The notes beneath the pieces are model-generated. The model worked only from the letters and a program-made list of their open reading frames with translations, was not told the DNA's origin and searched no databases. A stretch of DNA of 64,000 bases from Sphingomonas_Q fennica_A (GTDB lineage: Bacteria > Pseudomonadota > Alphaproteobacteria > Sphingomonadales > Sphingomonadaceae). Shown here piece after piece: positions 59,129-64,000 of this stretch (the stretch's first letter is position 1; each line of letters opens with the position of its first letter). The translations under genes were made by a program, and so were the position numbers. The stretch is from positions 1-64,000 of the forward strand of contig JAQIJD010000001.1 in the NCBI GenBank assembly GCA_036946415.1. Direction: 5' to 3'.

Positions 59129-60725
59129 TCAGTCCCGCGGCGCCCCACCCGTAGCGCGCGCCGCGGCTACCGAGCGGAAGAAGCGCAGTCGCGCCGCATC
59201 GGGCCATTGGCCGTCTTTAGCGTCCTGACCGAGCACGAGGAGCCGTCGCGTGGCCTTTTCATAGCGGGGGTAGACGAGCGCTGCGGTAGCCGGATTGCCA
59301 GTTCTTGCAAACGCGACCAGGGATTGCGTCATCGCGCGGCTGAAGCGCCGATCGGCATCCGTCCAGGCCCGCGTAGCTCGAAATCGATTGAAGCTGTCAA
59401 GCGTGCCGAGCCAGAAAGGAACCTCCGACGTGTGATAGGCTCCGGCCGTCGCGGGATCGAGATCGGAGAAGGTAACGCCCGGCGCGTAGCTGTGCGGCCG
59501 GGCGAATTCGTAAGCGTAGACCGGCGACCGTCCGTGGGCAGATTGCGCTTCTGCCCACGCTTCCATCCCCAGCGCCATCGTGCCGTCCCGATCGGCCAGG
59601 CGTGCCTGAGCGCTCGCGTCAGCATCGGTAGTGGCGGGGTAGAGGGCCAGGAAGGTTGACACCTCGGTACCGAACCGCCCGGCTGCCTTCGCCTTGTAAT
59701 CGGCGAGATCGCGGATAGACCCGAAGCCCCCCAGGGCCTCGTCGCGCGTGAACCCCAGCAGCAATGGCACATCACTCTGGGCCGAACGGGCAAAGATGCG
59801 GTCGATCGGCTCGGGGAGGACATAGCCATCCTGAACGGGTCCGACTTTTGGACCTTCCGGCGTGCGGGGGACGACGATGCGGTCGGCCGGCATCGCGCGC
59901 AAGGCGGTCAGATCGTCTGCCTTCAGGATCGCCTGAAGGCGTATGCCGTCGCGTTCGGCTTCCGCCAGGGTCGGCATCGGCAGCGCGCCGCCCATCTGTG
60001 CGCCGCTCATTCCGACCGCGCGCTGAAACAGGCCGCGCGCGAGCGGACTGGCCTGAAGCGCCAGAACGGACATCGATCCCGCAGATTGTCCCGCGACGGT
60101 AACATTGGCAGGATCGCCGCCGAAGCGGGCGATGTTCCGCTGCACCCAGTGCAGCGCCGCGATCTGATCGAGGAAGCCGTAATCACCGGATGTGTGATGC
60201 GGCGACTCTGCAGAGAGTGCAGGATGCGCCAGGAAGCCGAGCGGCCCGACGCGGTAATTGAGATTGACGAAGACCACGCCTTCCCGCGCAATGTTCTCGC
60301 CGCCATAGAGCGCCATGCTGGACGAGCCGATGAAAAAGCCGCCGCCGTGAATGAAGACGATGACTGGCGCCTTCGCCAGACCAGGCATTGCCCAGACATT
60401 CAGCGTCAGGCAGTCCTCGCTCATCACCTCCGCGCCCGAATATTGGTTGGCGCGCGCGTCACGCAGCGGCTGGATGCATTGCGGGCCGAAGCGATCGGCA
60501 TGGCGTATGCCATCCCACGCCTGAACGGGACCGGGCTCGCGCCACCTGAGATCGCGGACCGGCGGGGCGGCATAGGGTACCCCCCAGATAGGCGCGGGTG
60601 CCGGATGCGAGCGTGACGCCGTCGATCCGCCCGCCATCCACCGCCACCGCCGGAGCCGGCGGGGCGGCGGAGGCCGCTGTTGATAGAAGCGCGCCGAACA
60701 CGGCGGTCAGAAAGGCGAAACGCAT
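59129..60725 (-). pseudogene. Secreted carboxylesterase (type B), split by one extra base
   Basis: Signal peptide at ATG 60725 (MRFAFLTAVFGALLSTAASA), then VDGGRIDGVTLASGTRAYLG, where a run of six C (plus strand 60580-60585) shifts the frame. Deleting one base gives RAYLGVPYAAPPVRDLRWRE and a continuous 531-residue protein. Alpha/beta hydrolase features: MSEDCLTLNVW, oxyanion FIHGGGFFIG, nucleophile Ser in VAGQSAGSMS, acid in FTRDEALGGF, His in YHTSEVPFWLG. All catalytic residues are intact, so an assembly error is more likely than decay. Lies 31 bases after the TonB receptor on the same strand; may remove acyl groups from the receptor's ligand. Confidence 0.85.
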
Positions 60726-60756
60726 CCGGCCTGCTCCCTAGAAAAGATGGATATCG

Positions 60757-63696
60757 TCAGAAGCGGAAGCGGACACCGCCCTTATAGGTCCGGCCCAGCG
60801 TGTCGTAATAGGCCGTGCCCTCGGTCGGCTGCGGGGGATCCCGATCGATAAGGTTGTCCACGTTGACGTAGACCTGGAACCGGCGATCCGGGCCGAAGCT
60901 GTAGCGCAATCCAAGATCGACATAGGCGGCTGCGGCAATGTTGTTGTTGTTGATGCTCGTCGCCAGTGCCGGATTGTATCCGGCCTGATCGGGACCGAAT
61001 AGACCCTTGTTCTGGCGCGAGTTCGAGATGAAGCGGACGTTGGTGTTCACGCCGAAACCGGCGACTTCGTAATCGATTGTAGAATTGGCCAGCCACTTGG
61101 GCACACCGGCCGGGCCGCCGAAGGCCGCGCCCGTCTGCCCAGCGCGATCGATACCATTTGGAAAGAGCGTCGAAATGTCCGTCGACGACTTGAATGACAG
61201 GGCATGCGTCGCGAGCACGCTGATGTTCAGCATACCGGGCAGGCCCAATTCGTCCATCGACTGGCGGAAGGTCGCCTGGAAATCGAGCCCCCGCGTCTTG
61301 AACTGGGCGACGTTGGCGGTGATGCCTCGCACCCCGGTCAGCTGCCCGGCAACGGGATCATCGTTGGCGAACGAGATCAGCGAACACCAGGAATTGCCGG
61401 TATAGGCACCGCCGATGAAACAATTGTTCACGACGCCCTGCGTGGCGGTGGACGTGATCGCATCGGCCACCCGAATCTGGTAATAATCCACCGACACGCG
61501 AAGCTTGCGGAAGAAGCCGGGCTGCCACGAGACGCCCACGGTCTGCGTGACGGCTTTCTCGGGCGTCAGTTCCGGGTTGCCGCCGACGATGAAGCCGGGA
61601 CTGTTGGTCGGCCGGGCGATGCCGGGCCGCGGATCGGTCGGCAGCGGCAGGGATTGCGTCTGCGGCGTGAAGAGTTCGATCAGGTTAGGCGCGCGGATAT
61701 CCCGCGAGCGGGTGGAGCGGAATAGCAGGCCGTTGACCACTTCCCACGTCAGGCCGGCCTTCCACGTCTCGACCCTGCCCGACGTGCTGTAATCCGTCAC
61801 GCGCACCGCGCCGTTGAAATCCACCTTCTGGGCGAAGGACAGATCGCGGAGCAGCGGGATCACCGTTTCCGCATAAGCTTCCTTCACGTTCTGGCTGATG
61901 CGGGGCAGCGAGACGCCCGCGCCTGAAAGCCAGCCGGCCGTCTGCGACAGCGCATCGGTGGTCAGCCGGATCGATTCCTTGCGATACTCGGCGCCGATCC
62001 CGATCGATACCGGGCCGGCCCAGGTCGAGAAGGGTTCGCCCTGCACATTCGCCTGAAGATCGTTCAGTGTCGTCTTGCCGACGCCGGTCGCGGTGCCCTG
62101 CACGTAATCGCGTGCGGCGGCGGAGACATTCGCAGAGCCGAGAATGTTGATCGGCACGCAGCCGGCAGCGCCGCTGCGGCACACGATCTGGCCGTTGACC
62201 GACACGGCATCAAGCGCATTACGGAAATTGGCGCTGCGGAAATTGTTGAAGATGCTGACGTGCGACGTATTCTGGCCGTACAGATAGGCCGCATCCCATT
62301 TCCAGGATCCGCCGAATTCGCCCTTCGCGCCGGTCTGCACCCGCACGAGCTCGTTCGTCACGGTGCGGCCGACAGGGCCGAAATCAGTGCCGACATAGCC
62401 GATCGAAAGGCCACCGGCGGGAACCTGCGCCAGCTGCGCCGGGGTCAGCGCCTGTGCCAGATAGGCATTGTCGCGCGCGATCGTCAGCGCCGGACCGGCG
62501 CCAGCGCCGTCGCGCCGCGTCAGGATGCTCACCGTGCTCGAGGAGTGCGAATAGAGCGGCTCGACATACAGCGTCAGCGCGTCGCTGGCATCAAATGTGA
62601 TCCGGCCGAGCGCGTTGTAGCGGGTATTGGACGGCAGAAGCTGGACGTAGGCCTGGTGGCGGATGCCGGCTGCGGTATTTGCCGCAATCGCCTCGGGTGT
62701 GAAGGCATCGAAGCTGCTGGTCAGGTTGCCGATGCCGCGCGCGAAGCCGGCGGTCGTGACGGATCCGTTGGCCCCGCGCACGAAGGCCAACCCCTGCAAG
62801 TTTCCGGCGGTGAGGATCAGGCCGCCGGTCGTGCCCGTGCCGAAATAGTTGAAGTTTGGCAGGATCAGATTGTTGGGGATGCCCGCCGGCCGCGTCGTGA
62901 TGGATCCAAACCGCCAGAATTGGCGGCTCCACGGCCGGTCCTGGCTGCCATATTCGATCCCGTTGTTGTCATTATATTCGAAGCCCGCGACGATATGCCC
63001 GCGATCACCGGCGAATGCGGTGCCGCCTACCAGCGTTGCATATTTATTCTTCGCGTCCTTGTACCGCGTCTGGTTATACTGCGCGGATCCCTTCACACCG
63101 ACGAAGCGATCGTCGATCTGGAAGTTGATGACACCGGCCACTGCGTCCGAACCATAAGCAGCGGAGGCACCGCCCGTCACCACATCGCTGTTGCGAATGA
63201 GCGCGGTCGGGATCACGTTGAGGTCTGTCGAGCCGGCCGATGTCGTGACACCGGGGACAATAGTCTGCGGCAGGCGTCCGCGATCGAGCAAAACGAGCGT
63301 GCGCGTCGGTCCGAGGCCGCGCAGATCCGCCAGAAACGCACCCGTATTGCCGATGCCGCCCGCGCTGGGAGCGATGGCGGCGCGGAACGCCGGCACCCGG
63401 TTCAAGGCATCGCCAATGTTCGTGATCGCTCGGTTCTGAACGAACTCTTGGCCGACGACGGTCGTCGGCGTTGGCGCGGTGAAGCCATCGCGAGCAAGGC
63501 GGGATGCGGTGACGACGATGTCGCCGGAGGCGCCGTCTGACGGTGCCCCGATCGATGCTTGTGCGGGGTCGGCGGCCGCCTGCTGCCCCATGGCGGTCGC
63601 CGGAACGAGCCATAGTACGCCTCCGACCATGAGCGCGCACCTCTTGTGCGTCGCAGAGCCGGCACGGGTCGGGCGGCAGTTATTTGCGTATCCCAT
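60757..63696 (-). CDS. TonB-dependent outer-membrane receptor
   Basis: 979 residues. Signal sequence (CALMVGGVLWLVPATAMGQQ), TonB box GDIVVTASR, plug domain (NIGDALNRVPAFR ... LRGLGPTRTLVLLDRGRLP ... VVTGGASAAYGSDAVAGVINF) and a C-terminal 22-strand barrel ending YKGGVRFRF with terminal Phe. Typical of the large sphingomonad family for carbohydrates and other big substrates. Followed by the esterase, preceded by the kinase gene, all on the same strand; a good promoter and an operator-like palindrome precede it. Would be energised by a TonB-ExbB-ExbD system such as that at 27999. Confidence 0.95.
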   Translation of the reverse strand: MGYANNCRPTRAGSATHKRCALMVGGVLWLVPATAMGQQAAADPAQASIGAPSDGASGDIVVTASRLARDGFTAPTPTTVVGQEFVQNRAITNIGDALNRVPAFRAAIAPSAGGIGNTGAFLADLRGLGPTRTLVLLDRGRLPQTIVPGVTTSAGSTDLNVIPTALIRNSDVVTGGASAAYGSDAVAGVINFQIDDRFVGVKGSAQYNQTRYKDAKNKYATLVGGTAFAGDRGHIVAGFEYNDNNGIEYGSQDRPWSRQFWRFGSITTRPAGIPNNLILPNFNYFGTGTTGGLILTAGNLQGLAFVRGANGSVTTAGFARGIGNLTSSFDAFTPEAIAANTAAGIRHQAYVQLLPSNTRYNALGRITFDASDALTLYVEPLYSHSSSTVSILTRRDGAGAGPALTIARDNAYLAQALTPAQLAQVPAGGLSIGYVGTDFGPVGRTVTNELVRVQTGAKGEFGGSWKWDAAYLYGQNTSHVSIFNNFRSANFRNALDAVSVNGQIVCRSGAAGCVPINILGSANVSAAARDYVQGTATGVGKTTLNDLQANVQGEPFSTWAGPVSIGIGAEYRKESIRLTTDALSQTAGWLSGAGVSLPRISQNVKEAYAETVIPLLRDLSFAQKVDFNGAVRVTDYSTSGRVETWKAGLTWEVVNGLLFRSTRSRDIRAPNLIELFTPQTQSLPLPTDPRPGIARPTNSPGFIVGGNPELTPEKAVTQTVGVSWQPGFFRKLRVSVDYYQIRVADAITSTATQGVVNNCFIGGAYTGNSWCSLISFANDDPVAGQLTGVRGITANVAQFKTRGLDFQATFRQSMDELGLPGMLNISVLATHALSFKSSTDISTLFPNGIDRAGQTGAAFGGPAGVPKWLANSTIDYEVAGFGVNTNVRFISNSRQNKGLFGPDQAGYNPALATSINNNNIAAAAYVDLGLRYSFGPDRRFQVYVNVDNLIDRDPPQPTEGTAYYDTLGRTYKGGVRFRF

Positions 63697-63738
63697 CGAG
63701 AATCCCCTCTTACCGCCAAGGCGGATATGACATCTTAT

Positions 63739-63749
63739 TGGTCAGGCCA
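63739..63749 (-). promoter_or_regulatory. Candidate operator TGGCCTGACCA
   Basis: An 11-base near-palindrome (one mismatched pair) just downstream of the predicted -10 box of the TonB receptor gene. The pattern TGG-N5-CCA recalls GntR/FadR-type operators that control uronate genes. The regulator gene is not in the window. Confidence 0.3.
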
Positions 63750-63750
63750 G

Positions 63751-63779
63751 TTATTAGACAGATATTCAATATGTTTCAA
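63751..63779 (-). promoter_or_regulatory. Candidate promoter of the TonB receptor-esterase unit
   Basis: On the minus strand TTGAAA (63774-63779), a 17-base spacer, then TAATAA (63751-63756); the overlapping TCTAAT is an even better -10 but at 15-base spacing. The stretch is markedly AT-rich for this genome. It lies in the 99-base gap after the kinase gene, so receptor and esterase may be transcribed apart from it. Confidence 0.5.
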
Positions 63780-63795
63780 TCTAGGCCTGAATGGA

Positions 63796-64000
63796 TCAGC
63801 GCCGAACGTCGCCCGGAATGACGGCGAAAGCAGCCAGGTCGGTGTTGGTCGCGCGGCTGTGATCGCCCCGCGTCGCATGCTTGAGGGCCGCCATGGCCAG
63901 CCCCCGCATTGCAGCGGCTTCGCATCCGTCGTCGATTGCGGACAATACGCCTGCGGCAAAGGCATCGCCCGTTCCGATCCGATCGACGATATCGCCGATC
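63796..64000 (-). CDS. kdgK: 2-dehydro-3-deoxygluconate kinase, C-terminal part
   Basis: The last 68 codons of a PfkB-family sugar kinase run in from the right edge: DIVDRIGTGDAFAAGVLSAI holds the GTGDAF anion hole and catalytic Asp, and LAMAALKHATRGDHSRA resembles the LKHSxxGD segment of KDG kinases. The stop is at 63796. KDG kinase phosphorylates the keto-deoxy acid formed in uronic-acid breakdown. N-terminal sugar-binding part is outside, so a related sugar kinase cannot be fully excluded. Confidence 0.85.
   Translation of the reverse strand, partial: IGDIVDRIGTGDAFAAGVLSAIDDGCEAAAMRGLAMAALKHATRGDHSRATNTDLAAFAVIPGDVRR

Overview
The window looks like chromosomal DNA of a high-GC alphaproteobacterium, most likely a sphingomonad (Sphingomonadales). 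Pointers are: a Mg-type HemB; a Sphingomonas-type (SPAP-like) alkaline phosphatase; the tonB-exbB-exbD-exbD cluster; a typical sphingomonad TonB-dependent receptor; DUF1285 next to a CoA pyrophosphatase and a CCA transferase; and short palindromic intergenic repeats. Coding is dense on both strands, with many ATGA or GTGA stop/start overlaps. This assignment comes from reading the sequence; no database search was possible.

Positions 1-55,855 are mostly core genome. In order they hold: valS (5' end missing), a MATE exporter, a lipid kinase and hemB; the rplU-rpmA ribosomal pair with a strong terminator; a GST and a pseudoazurin; a FAD oxidoreductase broken by one base; a hybrid histidine kinase that begins with a ParD-like ribbon-helix-helix domain; purS-purQ and purC around a Crp/Fnr regulator; DUF1285-NUDIX-CCA transferase (the last broken by one base); a GGDEF-EAL protein and parC; folB plus a FolM-like reductase; tonB-exbB-exbD1-exbD2; the SPAP-like phosphatase; the ffh-rpsP-rimM-[vapB-vapC]-trmD-rplS operon with a toxin-antitoxin pair inserted in the middle; dapF-mtaB-ftsY-ispZ; pheS-pheT; a diguanylate cyclase; recG, sdhE and mfd; a soluble chemoreceptor; moaA-nadK; and tRNA-Asn.

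From the tRNA-Asn gene to the right edge (about 55,780-64,000) the character changes. There is an intact IS5/IS427-type insertion sequence, then a Tat-exported sulfatase with a C-terminal helical-repeat tail, a secreted carboxylesterase, a TonB-dependent receptor and the end of a 2-keto-3-deoxygluconate kinase. The base composition is visibly less GC-rich. I read this as an accessory locus for taking up and degrading a sulfated, possibly acylated, uronic-acid polysaccharide; this is inference from gene content.

Four genes (FAD oxidoreductase, CCA transferase, probably rimM, carboxylesterase) are each disrupted by exactly one extra base in a G or C run of 5-7. The uniform pattern suggests homopolymer errors in the assembly rather than four real pseudogenes. 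The most interesting biological observations are the RHH-histidine kinase fusion, the vapBC module translationally coupled to trmD inside an essential operon, the sulfatase/TonB receptor locus, and several families of palindromic repeats.
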